DNA of 64,000 bases from Microcoleus sp. FACHB-61 (lineage in GTDB: Bacteria; Cyanobacteriota; Cyanobacteriia; Cyanobacteriales; Microcoleaceae). A program made the position numbers and the translations under genes. The stretch covers positions 62,001 through 126,000 of the forward strand of contig JACJNY010000022.1 in assembly GCA_014695295.1 (NCBI GenBank). Reading direction: 5' to 3'. Under the pieces are notes generated by a model. That model was not told the DNA's origin. It saw only the letters and a program-made list of their open reading frames with translations, and ran no database searches. Positions 27,138 to 35,621 of this stretch are shown here, one piece after another; within the stretch, counting starts at the first letter, position 1, and the number at the start of each line of letters is the position of its first letter.

Positions 27138-29888
27138 ATGAAATTAAGTTTATTTCTGAGTGCATTAATCTTTGCCGAACTAGCAAATCTTTGCTGTTCG
27201 ACTCCAGCCACAGCGCAGCTCGTTCCCGACACGACTTTAGGGGCAGAAAATTCTCTGGTTGCGCCGAATGTCGAGATTAAAGGAATTTCGGGCGATCGCG
27301 CAGAGGGGGGCGCGGTGCGCGGTGCTAATTTATTCCACAGTTTTCGAGAATTTAACGTCCGCGAAGGCAGGGCAGTTTATTTTGCCAATCCGGCGGGTGT
27401 GGAAAATATTTTGACTAGGGTAACTGGCGGCAATCCTTCTAATATTTTGGGAACGATCGGCGTTTTGGGAAATGCCAATTTATTTTTGCTCAATCCCAAC
27501 GGTATTGTCTTCGGGCCGAAGGCGCGTTTGGATGTCGGGGGTGCTTTTTATGCCTCCACTGCGAGCAATTTGGTATTTAGAGGCGGATTGAATTTCAGTG
27601 CAGCTAATCCGCAAACTGCGCCGCTGTTAACTGTGAATATTCCTGTAGGTTTGCAGTTTCGGGGAACGGAAAAAGGAATTCTGAATGCAGGCGGCCAACT
27701 TGAGGTACAAAATGGCAGAATTTTGGCTTTAGTGGGGGGGCAAAATACGGCACCGGGAACGGCAGGAGTGACGGTTTCAGCGGCAGGAAGTTTGACTGCT
27801 GCTGATGGCAGAATTGAATTGGGAGGGTTGGCGGCGGCGGGAATTGTGGAATTGAGCGCTAACGGCTTGATTTTTCCCGATCGCGTGGCGCGCGCTGACG
27901 TATCCCTGAACAACCGCGCCAGCCTGAACGTGTCAGCTAGCGGCAGAGGCAGCATTGCGATCGCCGCTCGAAATTTAGACATTGCTTCGCAGAGCTCTCT
28001 GAATGCGGGCGTGCTCGCGGGTTTCAATTTGGGGGGCGCTGTGCCCGGAAGCATCAGTATCAACGCTTCGGATGCGGTGGCGATCGCGAACAGCCGCGTC
28101 GAAACCGATGTTAAAAGCGGAGGTGTCGGCGATGCCGGGCCGATCGAAGTGAGGGCGGGTTCTCTGTTTGTCAGAGACGGTGCGGTGCTGCTGAGCGGCG
28201 TTCGGAAAGCCGACGCTCAAAACCCTGCCGGTCAAGGAAATGGGGGCAATATAGCTGTGGAAGCGCGCGATCGCGTTTCCCTGACTGGGAGCGATACTGC
28301 GATCGTCGCCAACATCGGCAACGGCGTTGTCGGCAGGAGCGGTAAAATTAGAATTACTGCTAGCAGCGGCTCAATTTCCCTCGCTGACGGCGCTAAGCTG
28401 CGGACGGGTACGTCGGGACAGGGAAATGCCGGTCAAATTACCCTGCGCGCGGGAGATGCAGTTTCCCTGACTGGCGGCAGCCGGATCGAAGCGGAAGTTG
28501 ACAGCGGTGCTGTGGGGAACGGCGGCGATGTCAGCATTGTGGCGCGATCGCTCTCCCTGACAAACGGCGCGGCGCTGGTAACGCGCGCTAGCAAAGCAGA
28601 AGCCGAAAAGCCGGCCTCCCGGGGAAATGCGGGAAATGCGATTGTTAACGTGCGGGAAGGGGTGACGCTCGATCGCGGTTTTATTGTCACCGCAGTGGGA
28701 GATGAAGTGCTCGGAAAAAGCGGCGAAATTGTCATAAACGCGCGATCGCTGGCGCTCGGCAACGGTTCTCGCCTGGAAACGGCGACTTCTGGGGGGAACC
28801 CGGGTAATCGGTCGATCGCGGGCAATACTGACATCAGCGTGCGCGATCGCGTGGTGATTGCCGGCAGCAACAGCGCCAATCCCAGCGAGCGATCGGGCAT
28901 TTTTGCCACTGTTACCGATCGGGCGCAAGGCGGTTTTGGCGGCAATATCAAGATCGCAGCCCGATCTGTTACTGTCAGAAACGGCGCCCAAATAACGGCA
29001 AGCAGCGAGACTTTTCAACCGCTGCAAACAGCGGACAATTTGCGGAACAATGCAGGCAGCATCAACATTAAAGCCGGCAACATCCGTTTAGAAACAGGCA
29101 GCATTGAAGCCAACACGCAAGCCGGGAAACGAGCGGAAATACAATTAGATTCAGCGGGATTGCAAATGCTGAGAAATAGCGCGATCGCTACTAATGCCGA
29201 CAATACCAACGGCGGGAATATTACTCTCAGACTCAGTACATTAGCTGGATTAGGAAATAGCGACATTACAGCCAACGCCCGAAATGGAGGAGGGGGAGTA
29301 ATATCGATTTCTTCTCAAGCAATTTTTGGGTCAAAATCCCAGACAAGACAGCAAGTAGAATCTCGATTGACAGGCGAGCAAATTCTCGATACAGAGTTCA
29401 GCCAGCGATTTTTGCCGACCAGCGATATCGTAGCAATTTCTCAAACAGACCCCACCCTTAGCGGCACGGTAACAATCGTAACTCCTGATACTGACCCCGC
29501 ATCTGGGTTAGTCGAATTGCCGGAAAACGTTGTCGATCCGGCGGCATTGATCGGGCAGAATCCCTGCGAAAGAGGGCGGGAAAGCGAATTCACAATTACC
29601 GGGCGCGGCGGCTTGCCTGCGAATCCCGGCGAAGCGTTAAATAGCGATAGCGTGCGAGTTAATTTAGTCGAACCCGCAGCACCGGCAAATTCGGGAAATA
29701 CACTGCAAACGCAGCCGCTATCAAATATTGAGGGAGGGAATGGGGAAACTGCGCCAATAATTGTGGCTGCTAATGGGTGGATTCAAAACGAACGGGGGGA
29801 AGTAATTTTAGTTGGCTATAACCCTGCAGGTACGGGAACAAATCATCGAGTTCAAACTCGGGCTGCTTGTGGGCAGCATCTGCGTTGA
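27138..29888 (+). CDS. Filamentous-haemagglutinin-type exoprotein (two-partner secretion, S-layer family-like)
   Basis: 916 aa. A signal peptide (LSLFLSALIFAELANLCCST, then ATAQ) is followed by the TPS secretion domain: VPDTTLGAENSLV, GANLFHSFREFNVREGRAVYF, NILTRVTGGNPSNILGTI, NANLFLLNPNGIVFGP. The middle is a long array of beta-helix repeats rich in Gly, Asn, Ser and Ala (recurring SITLRAGDAVSLTGGSRIEA-like units). The C-terminus CERGRESEFTITGRGGLP and LVGYNPAG are typical of cyanobacterial members. It should be exported by a TpsB/ShlB outer-membrane pore, which is not in this window. CHAT-TPR proteins often accompany such genes in cyanobacteria, as here. Adhesion is inferred. Confidence 0.88.
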   Translation: MKLSLFLSALIFAELANLCCSTPATAQLVPDTTLGAENSLVAPNVEIKGISGDRAEGGAVRGANLFHSFREFNVREGRAVYFANPAGVENILTRVTGGNPSNILGTIGVLGNANLFLLNPNGIVFGPKARLDVGGAFYASTASNLVFRGGLNFSAANPQTAPLLTVNIPVGLQFRGTEKGILNAGGQLEVQNGRILALVGGQNTAPGTAGVTVSAAGSLTAADGRIELGGLAAAGIVELSANGLIFPDRVARADVSLNNRASLNVSASGRGSIAIAARNLDIASQSSLNAGVLAGFNLGGAVPGSISINASDAVAIANSRVETDVKSGGVGDAGPIEVRAGSLFVRDGAVLLSGVRKADAQNPAGQGNGGNIAVEARDRVSLTGSDTAIVANIGNGVVGRSGKIRITASSGSISLADGAKLRTGTSGQGNAGQITLRAGDAVSLTGGSRIEAEVDSGAVGNGGDVSIVARSLSLTNGAALVTRASKAEAEKPASRGNAGNAIVNVREGVTLDRGFIVTAVGDEVLGKSGEIVINARSLALGNGSRLETATSGGNPGNRSIAGNTDISVRDRVVIAGSNSANPSERSGIFATVTDRAQGGFGGNIKIAARSVTVRNGAQITASSETFQPLQTADNLRNNAGSINIKAGNIRLETGSIEANTQAGKRAEIQLDSAGLQMLRNSAIATNADNTNGGNITLRLSTLAGLGNSDITANARNGGGGVISISSQAIFGSKSQTRQQVESRLTGEQILDTEFSQRFLPTSDIVAISQTDPTLSGTVTIVTPDTDPASGLVELPENVVDPAALIGQNPCERGRESEFTITGRGGLPANPGEALNSDSVRVNLVEPAAPANSGNTLQTQPLSNIEGGNGETAPIIVAANGWIQNERGEVILVGYNPAGTGTNHRVQTRAACGQHLR

Positions 29889-29899
29889 TTTACCGGAGT

Positions 29900-30160
29900 A
29901 GAATGTAAGGAACCCCACGCTTAAAAGCGGGGGCTTTTGGAAAGTCCGGCTCGTTCCGAGCGGTTCAAGAAAAAAGCCCAAACCTTACCAGAGACAGGAT
30001 TAGACCTACGTTTCTTGAGTCATAATACCGGATAATGCGTCGCTAGTTTTCCGCTCTATTGCTAGTCGTTAAACATCTGTACAAGGGTTAAGGAAGTGCG
30101 ACTAGCTCAACAAGCTCATGAAACCTTCTCGAAGCGAACTTTACCCCGAAAGGGAGGACA
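29900..30160 (+). ncRNA. Putative omega-RNA (HEARO RNA) of the IscB element
   Basis: Directly upstream of iscB and without any ORF. It starts with a hairpin at 29913-29932 (ACCCCACGCTTAAAAGCGGG) and continues GCTTTTGGAAAGTCCGGCTC, then CGAGCGG and AAAAAAGCCCAAACC, which can pair back to GGGGGCTTTT. That organisation and place match HEARO RNAs, the guide-bearing RNAs of IscB. The guide would be the roughly 16-20 bases just 5' of the first hairpin, around 29890-29910. Boundaries are estimates. Confidence 0.7.
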
Positions 30161-30162
30161 TT

Positions 30163-31440
30163 ATGTCTAATTTTGTTTTCATAATTGATGCGAACAAACG
30201 ACCACTAACACCGATTCATCCGGGTTTTGCACGCAGACTTTTCAAGCAAAAAAAGGCTGCGATTTACCGCAAGTTTCCGTTTACTTTGATACTCAAAGAA
30301 TCACGCTCCGATCTGACCGTACCCGACTTGCAACTCAAGATAGATCCTGGTTCTAGGGTAACAGGTTTTGCGATACTCAACGGCGCAAAAGTTATTTGGG
30401 CGGCAGAATTAACGCATAGAGGTCAGGCTATTAAAAATGCTTTACTCTCACGCAGTCAACTACGAAGAGTCCGACGAAATCGACACACTCGTTATCGTCA
30501 ACCAAGATTCTTAAATCGTACCTGTCCTCAAGGTTGGCTAGCCCCCAGTCTACAACATCGTGTCGAAACCACGCTTACCTGGGTCAACAAACTTATTAAG
30601 TTTGCGCCGACAAACTCAATCACTCAAGAACTGGTACGGTTCGACTTACAACAACTTGCTCACCCTGAAATCTCAGGGATTGAATACCAACAAGGAACAC
30701 TTTTAGGATATGAAGTCCGCGAATACCTTCTTGAAGTTTGGGAGAGGAAATGCGCTTATTGTGGCATTAAAAATGTACCATTACAGGTAGAACATATCCA
30801 CCCCAAGGCCAAAGGTGGTAGTAACCGAATTTCTAACCTGTGTCTTGCTTGCGATACTTGCAACAATAATAAAGGTACTCAGGATATCAAGCAATTCCTA
30901 GCCAAGAAGCCTGATGTTCTCAAACGTATCCAAGCACAAAGAAAACGCCCTCTCAAGGATGCGACTGCGGTCAATTCTACCCGCTGGACGTTACTCAATC
31001 GACTAAAAGAAACAGGACTCCCCGTGGCTACGGGGTCGGGAGGTCGAACTAAGTTTAATCGAACTCGCTTACAACTGCCTAAATCTCATTGGTTGGATGC
31101 GGCGTGTGTAGGCAAGGTCGAAGAGTTGAATGTACTAACTTCTCAACCGCTGTTAATCAAAGCAATGGGACACGGAACGCGACAGATGTGCGGTACAGAT
31201 AAATTTGGATTCCCAATTCGTCATAAATCAAGAAAGCAAATTCATTTCTGTTTTCAAACTGGCGATATCGTCAGCGCGACAGTCACCGCAGGAAAGAAAA
31301 TTGGCTGTTATACGGGACGAGTTCTTTGCCGCGCATCCGGTTCGTTTGATATTGCTACAACCACGGGAAGAGTGGCAGGGATTAGTCACAAATATTGCCG
31401 TGCAATTCACAAAAAAGATGGTTATTCCTATGGATTCTAG
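30163..31440 (+). CDS. iscB: RNA-guided HNH/RuvC endonuclease IscB
   Basis: 425 aa from the ATG at 30163, which follows GGGAGG at 30150-30155; an in-frame ATG at 30118 has no such site. Domains in order: N-terminal PLMP-type motif (PLTPIHPGFARRLFKQ), RuvC-I with Asp61 (LKIDPGSRVTGFAIL), arginine-rich bridge helix (SRSQLRRVRRNRHTRYR), RuvC-II (TQELVRFD), HNH with zinc Cys pairs (CAYC...CDTC) around VEHIHPKAKGGSNRISNL, RuvC-III (HWLDAACVG), and a C-terminal target-adjacent motif domain ending GISHKYCRAI. All catalytic positions look intact. IscB is the ancestor of Cas9 and nicks/cuts DNA guided by omega-RNA, helping the element persist. Confidence 0.93.
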   Translation: MSNFVFIIDANKRPLTPIHPGFARRLFKQKKAAIYRKFPFTLILKESRSDLTVPDLQLKIDPGSRVTGFAILNGAKVIWAAELTHRGQAIKNALLSRSQLRRVRRNRHTRYRQPRFLNRTCPQGWLAPSLQHRVETTLTWVNKLIKFAPTNSITQELVRFDLQQLAHPEISGIEYQQGTLLGYEVREYLLEVWERKCAYCGIKNVPLQVEHIHPKAKGGSNRISNLCLACDTCNNNKGTQDIKQFLAKKPDVLKRIQAQRKRPLKDATAVNSTRWTLLNRLKETGLPVATGSGGRTKFNRTRLQLPKSHWLDAACVGKVEELNVLTSQPLLIKAMGHGTRQMCGTDKFGFPIRHKSRKQIHFCFQTGDIVSATVTAGKKIGCYTGRVLCRASGSFDIATTTGRVAGISHKYCRAIHKKDGYSYGF

Positions 31441-31622
31441 TTGTAGGCGACTGAAGTCGCTGCCGCTTTCCTCCCCATGTCTACAGCCAGGGGCTTCTCG
31501 CTCGTTTTTCGGTGCTTTTTCAACCGCAGATATCAGCGGATTAACACAAATTAACGCTGATAGAGTTCGATCTGTTATGATGGAGCAACTAATAATCTCC
31601 GGGCTTTTGTGTTGAGCGAAGG
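31441..31622. other. Downstream end of the IscB element and unassigned DNA
   Basis: GC-rich hairpin remnants to about 31501, then about 120 bases without a recognisable gene, including a partial palindrome around CCGCAGATATCAGCGG (31523-31538). Confidence 0.4.
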
Positions 31623-31774
31623 TGGCATCGCCTGCGCTGGTATGATGCTAATGGTAATTGGATTGCCGCGACTGCCGAAGGAGCCGGGGCAGCAAGCCGA
31701 ACAGCAGCGCTGTTCGGGCAGAAGGTTTAGCCGAAAGGTTGAGGGCGATGGGGCTCGATCGAGATGAACTTTAG
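31623..31774 (+). pseudogene. Uma2-family nuclease C-terminus, frameshifted fragment
   Basis: One frame gives WHRLRWYDANGNWIAATAEG and another gives AERLRAMGLDRDEL with a stop at 31772-31774. Both are typical of the last 60 residues of cyanobacterial Uma2 (DUF820) proteins (RWYDxxGNWIPTxxE...AERLRALGLDPDEL). The nuclease core is absent. Confidence 0.7.
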
Positions 31775-31787
31775 CTGAGAACCGTAA

Positions 31788-34694
31788 ATGGCACGCAAAC
31801 AGATGGGAAAAATTCAAAAAATACTCGATATTTTGGCGGGTATCTCTCTATTTGCAGCCATCAAAAGACTGTACGGCCGGCACTGGTCGATCGCGCTTGC
31901 TGTATTATTTATCATCTCCACAGCAGTGCCGCCAATCCTCTCGGCAACAGCTCAAATCCCAATTATTCAAGCTCAACAAAATACCCCGCAGTTAGTACAG
32001 CAAGCTAAAAATTTTTACCGACAGAGACAGTTCGAGGGCGCTGCGAATATCTGGCAGCAAGCCGCCGCTGCATTTGCCGCCAAAAGCGACAGTTTAAATC
32101 AAGCAATGGCACTCAGCAATCTGTCGCTCACCTACCAGCAGCTCGGAGAGTGGCAACAGGCAAAAACTGCGATCTACCAAAGCATCAATCTCCTGCAAAA
32201 ATTAGCAAATAGCTCGGAAAAACAGCGAATTTTTGCCCAAAGCCTCGACATTCAAGGGCGGCTGCAAAGAGCCAGCGGCGACTCAGAAACTGCGATCGAA
32301 ACTTGGCAAAAAGCCGCCGAAATTTATACTCAAATCGGGAACAAAGACGCTGCAATTCAAAATCGGATAAATCAATCCCAAGCCCTACAAGATTTGGGTC
32401 TTTACCCCAGAGCTTGCAAAACTTTACTAAATGCTTTCGCTCTGGATATCCAAGACTGTAAAAGTTTAACCGAATTACCGCCAGAAACCGCAAGCAAAAA
32501 GTTAGAAATTATCGCAAACCAACCCGATTCGCTGCTGAAATTTGATGCAATGTACGGCCTCGGCGAAATTCTGCGAGTTATCGGCAATTTGCAGCTATCT
32601 CAAAATATTTTAGAATCGAGTTTAACGGTTGCGCGGAATTTGCGATCGCCCTTAGAGGAAAGTACAGCAATGCTCGGTTTGGGGAATACAGCCCGAGCAT
32701 TTGTCGAAAGGCAAATCTTGCTGCCTCCCCAAGACCAAGATACCACCATACTTATCTTAAAAACTCAAGAGGCTTTAAACTTTTACCGCGAAGCCGCACA
32801 GCTATCTCCATCTCCAACAGCCCAACTTCAAGCCCAACTAAATCAGCTCAGTTTGCTGTTAGAAAGCCAGCCGTGGATAGGAGAGGGCGAATTAACAAAA
32901 GCTGGGGATTTGTGGCCGTCCATTCAAGAAAAAATCAATAACTTGCCCGCCAGCAGAGGCGGAATTTACGCTCAAATTAACTTAGCTCAAAATTATATCA
33001 AACTGAGCAAAAGAGGGGCAACCGCAGCAAGATTGCCTTTACAATTGCCAACAGCTAGCGAGATTAATAAAATCTTGACAAAAGCAGCAGAACAAGCTAG
33101 AACATTGGGGGATAAAAAAGCAGAAGCTTATGCAGTTGGCAGTTTGGGTACTCTGTACGAAAGCTCGAAACTGTGGAAACTGGCAGAAAATTTGACATAT
33201 CGAGCTTTAAGCTTAGTTTCATCCTCGAAAGCAGCCGACGTTACCTATCAATATTTCTGGCAGTTGGGACGCATCCACAAAGCGCAAGCAGATATTGAGA
33301 AAAGCTTGGGAAATACCGATAAAGCCGAAAAGTATATTGAAACAGCAGTTGCAGCTTATACCAATGCGTTTGAAAATTTGCGATCGCTGCGGAGCGACTT
33401 GGTAGCGCTCAATCCCGAAGTGCAATTTTCCTTCCGCGACAGCGTAGAACCAGTTTACCGCCAATTAGTAGCGCTGAACTTGCAAGTCGCCAAATCTCTG
33501 ATTGGTAAAGGCAAAATTGATGACAGCCAAAAATCTCTCAAACAAGCTCGAGATGTCATAGAATCCCTGCAAATAGCGGAACTCAACAACTTCTTTCAAG
33601 ATGCCTGCATTGATGTCAAAACCCAACAAATTGATCAAGTCGATCGCACCGCAGCAATTATCTATCCAATTATCCTCGAACAGCAGCTAGAAGTAATAGT
33701 TCGCTTGCCCGGTGGCAAATTGCTTTTGTACACTCCCACTAACCCTGATAATAACAGTCAGGCTGTCACTCAACAAGAACTAGAAAATACTTTAATAGAA
33801 TTGCGATCTGGCGAAAAAAACGCTTCTCTTCAATCCACAGCCAGCCGCAATAACTTTTTGCCTTTAACTCAAAAAGTCTATAATTGGTTGATCCGCCCGA
33901 TCGAAACAGGGCTGCAAGAAAGCCAAGCCAAAATATTAGTTTTTGTCCTCGACGGCGAATTGCGAAATATCCCGATGGCAGTGCTCCACGACGGCAGTCA
34001 ATATTTAGTAGAAAAATATGCGATCGCTCTCACGCCCGGTTTGCAACTGCTAAACCCGCAACCTCTCTCGCAAGCGCAGTTAAGAGCCTTAATTGCCGGC
34101 GCCGCTAATGCCCCCAGCTTTCAAGCAAACAATCTCAATCCGCTGCCCGGTGTCGAAAGAGAATTGAACGATATTGCCGAAACACTGCCGAATAATGACA
34201 AGCGCGAAAATGAGAATTTTACCAAAGCTAACCTGCAAGCTACTATTAATCGAGTGCCTTTTCCTGTAGTTCACATCGCCACCCACGGACAGTTTAGTTC
34301 CAACGCTGAAAGAACATTTATTCTCGACTGGAACGGACAGATAAATGTTAAAGATTTAGATGGATTGCTGCGGGTAACAGATCGAAAAAGACCGATCGAA
34401 CTGCTTGTTTTAAGCGCTTGCGAAACCGTAGCCGGAGACAGCAGGGCCGCTTTGGGATTGGCCGGAGTTGCGGTGCGCGCGGGCGCTCGCAGCACCCTAG
34501 CGACGCTGTGGCAAGTTAGCGATGAAAGCACGGCTGTGTTTATGAGTGAATTCTACAGCGAATTAGCTAAATCTCAAGGGCAGGTTAACAAAGCTGAAGC
34601 GCTGCGCCGAGCTCAAGTCAAGCTTTTAAAAGATAGCAAATACCAGCATCCATATTTCTGGGCGCCTTATGTTTTAGTGGGAAATTGGAAGTAG
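31788..34694 (+). CDS. TPR-CHAT caspase-like protease
   Basis: 968 aa. An N-terminal membrane/signal segment (SIALAVLFIISTAVPPILSA) is followed by TPR-like helical repeats to about residue 640 (NFYRQRQFEGAANIWQQAAA and on). The C-terminal CHAT domain (about 690-965) has the catalytic His in HIATHG (H833) and Cys in LSACET (C878), then AVRAGARSTLATLWQVSD and HPYFWAPYVLVGNW. CHAT proteins are clan CD cysteine proteases related to caspases/separase. The hydrophobic N-terminus suggests periplasmic or membrane placement. It follows the FHA exoprotein across the IscB insertion; proteolytic processing of a surface protein, or a cell-death role, is possible. Substrate unknown. Confidence 0.88.
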   Translation: MARKQMGKIQKILDILAGISLFAAIKRLYGRHWSIALAVLFIISTAVPPILSATAQIPIIQAQQNTPQLVQQAKNFYRQRQFEGAANIWQQAAAAFAAKSDSLNQAMALSNLSLTYQQLGEWQQAKTAIYQSINLLQKLANSSEKQRIFAQSLDIQGRLQRASGDSETAIETWQKAAEIYTQIGNKDAAIQNRINQSQALQDLGLYPRACKTLLNAFALDIQDCKSLTELPPETASKKLEIIANQPDSLLKFDAMYGLGEILRVIGNLQLSQNILESSLTVARNLRSPLEESTAMLGLGNTARAFVERQILLPPQDQDTTILILKTQEALNFYREAAQLSPSPTAQLQAQLNQLSLLLESQPWIGEGELTKAGDLWPSIQEKINNLPASRGGIYAQINLAQNYIKLSKRGATAARLPLQLPTASEINKILTKAAEQARTLGDKKAEAYAVGSLGTLYESSKLWKLAENLTYRALSLVSSSKAADVTYQYFWQLGRIHKAQADIEKSLGNTDKAEKYIETAVAAYTNAFENLRSLRSDLVALNPEVQFSFRDSVEPVYRQLVALNLQVAKSLIGKGKIDDSQKSLKQARDVIESLQIAELNNFFQDACIDVKTQQIDQVDRTAAIIYPIILEQQLEVIVRLPGGKLLLYTPTNPDNNSQAVTQQELENTLIELRSGEKNASLQSTASRNNFLPLTQKVYNWLIRPIETGLQESQAKILVFVLDGELRNIPMAVLHDGSQYLVEKYAIALTPGLQLLNPQPLSQAQLRALIAGAANAPSFQANNLNPLPGVERELNDIAETLPNNDKRENENFTKANLQATINRVPFPVVHIATHGQFSSNAERTFILDWNGQINVKDLDGLLRVTDRKRPIELLVLSACETVAGDSRAALGLAGVAVRAGARSTLATLWQVSDESTAVFMSEFYSELAKSQGQVNKAEALRRAQVKLLKDSKYQHPYFWAPYVLVGNWK

Positions 34695-34784
34695 CAGCAA
34701 ACAGTTGATAGTTGACAGTTGATAGTTGATTATTGGCAATTGTTAACGCAGTTTTTTCTATCGTTCTGAGGGTTGGTCGATCGT

Positions 34785-34939
34785 TCCGATAGTCCGAAAG
34801 GGGTTTTCAACCCCGGTCTCACAGCTAAAGTCCTCTAAAAGAAAACTCAAATTTATCGGAAGTGCGATCGTAATTAACAGTCGGTTGAAACCGACTTAAG
34901 CTATGACGCAGGGGGTTAAACCCCTGCCGGACTGTCGGA
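34785..34939. repeat. MITE-like element, 155 bp, with terminal inverted repeats and inner hairpins
   Basis: Ends TCCGATAGTCCG (34785-34796) and CGGACTGTCGGA (34928-34939) match at 11 of 12 bases and extend into related hairpins GGGGTTTTCAACCCC and GGGGGTTAAACCCC. An inner palindrome AGTCGGTTGAAACCGACT lies at 34879-34896. No ORF. Confidence 0.75.
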
Positions 34940-34972
34940 CTACCGAAATGCCCGATCGCGTCAAAGTCCGTT

Positions 34973-35554
34973 TCATAAATCCGGGGGTAAAAGTAAATTA
35001 TCTACCCGCACAATTACCCCGTTTTTAGCCTCAATAGACGGTTGAACTCCTTTAACATTATCATTCATAATCACTCCATCAGGTGCGACGCGAATTTTCA
35101 CTGTGCCGCCTTCAACTGTTTTAATTTCCCCTTTATTCACATCTTCAGCAGTGACACTGCCAGCAATTAAATGATATTTCAAAACTCTCGCTAATTTCTC
35201 CTTGTTTTGCGGCTGGAGTAGCTGACTGTAAACAGCAGCATTTTTACGAAAAGCTTGATTGGTAGGAGCGAAAATTGTTAAAGGGCGACCTTCTTGTCTG
35301 AGCAGATCCGTCAAACCAGCAACAGCCAACACAGAAGCAAGAGTTTGGAATTCGCTTTCTCTCTTGAGAGTATCTGCAATGTTGCCGCCCGATCGCTGGG
35401 GGGAGTCAAGTACGGAAGAGGGCTGAAAAGTGCTCTGGGATTCGCGGTTAGATTGCGCTAAGACGGGTAAAATCAAGAGACTGCTGAGGCCAAGAATTCC
35501 CGCTAGCACCGCCGCGCGATCGCGCCATCCTTGAGAATTGTAAAATTTGCTCAT
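34973..35554 (-). CDS. Fasciclin-domain secreted protein
   Basis: 193 aa. N-terminal signal peptide (RAAVLAGILGLSSLLILPVLA with AQ cleavage). A single FAS1 domain follows: IADTLKRESEFQTLASVLAVAG, RPLTIFAPTNQAF, LARVLKYHLIAGSVTAEDV, and VRVDNLLLPPDL. FAS1 domains mediate adhesion or matrix contacts outside the cell. It is divergent from the TPR-CHAT gene at 35622 with only 67 bases between starts, so the two may share a control region. One domain only, shorter than eukaryotic fasciclins. Confidence 0.88.
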   Translation of the reverse strand: MSKFYNSQGWRDRAAVLAGILGLSSLLILPVLAQSNRESQSTFQPSSVLDSPQRSGGNIADTLKRESEFQTLASVLAVAGLTDLLRQEGRPLTIFAPTNQAFRKNAAVYSQLLQPQNKEKLARVLKYHLIAGSVTAEDVNKGEIKTVEGGTVKIRVAPDGVIMNDNVKGVQPSIEAKNGVIVRVDNLLLPPDL

Positions 35555-35621
35555 AATTTATAAGTGAATTTACAGAAATAACCTACACTCATTATTATAA
35601 TCCTAAGAATAGAAGCTGCTT

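Larger units (their letters stand above)
29895..31520 (+). mobile_element. IscB (IS200/IS605-like, TnpA-less) element, limits approximate
   Basis: Spans the omega-RNA region, iscB, and a GC-rich 3' end (TTTCCTCCCC...AGGGGCTTCTCGC at 31469-31501). It lies between the FHA exoprotein stop and the CHAT gene, splitting what is probably a functional cluster. No tnpA is present, so mobility would need help in trans. Exact ends cannot be defined without an empty-site sequence. Confidence 0.6.

Noticed and set aside
30118-30162. Upstream start for iscB
   Set aside because: The family begins at the ATG at 30163, which has a GGGAGG site; the extra 15 residues are within the omega-RNA region.
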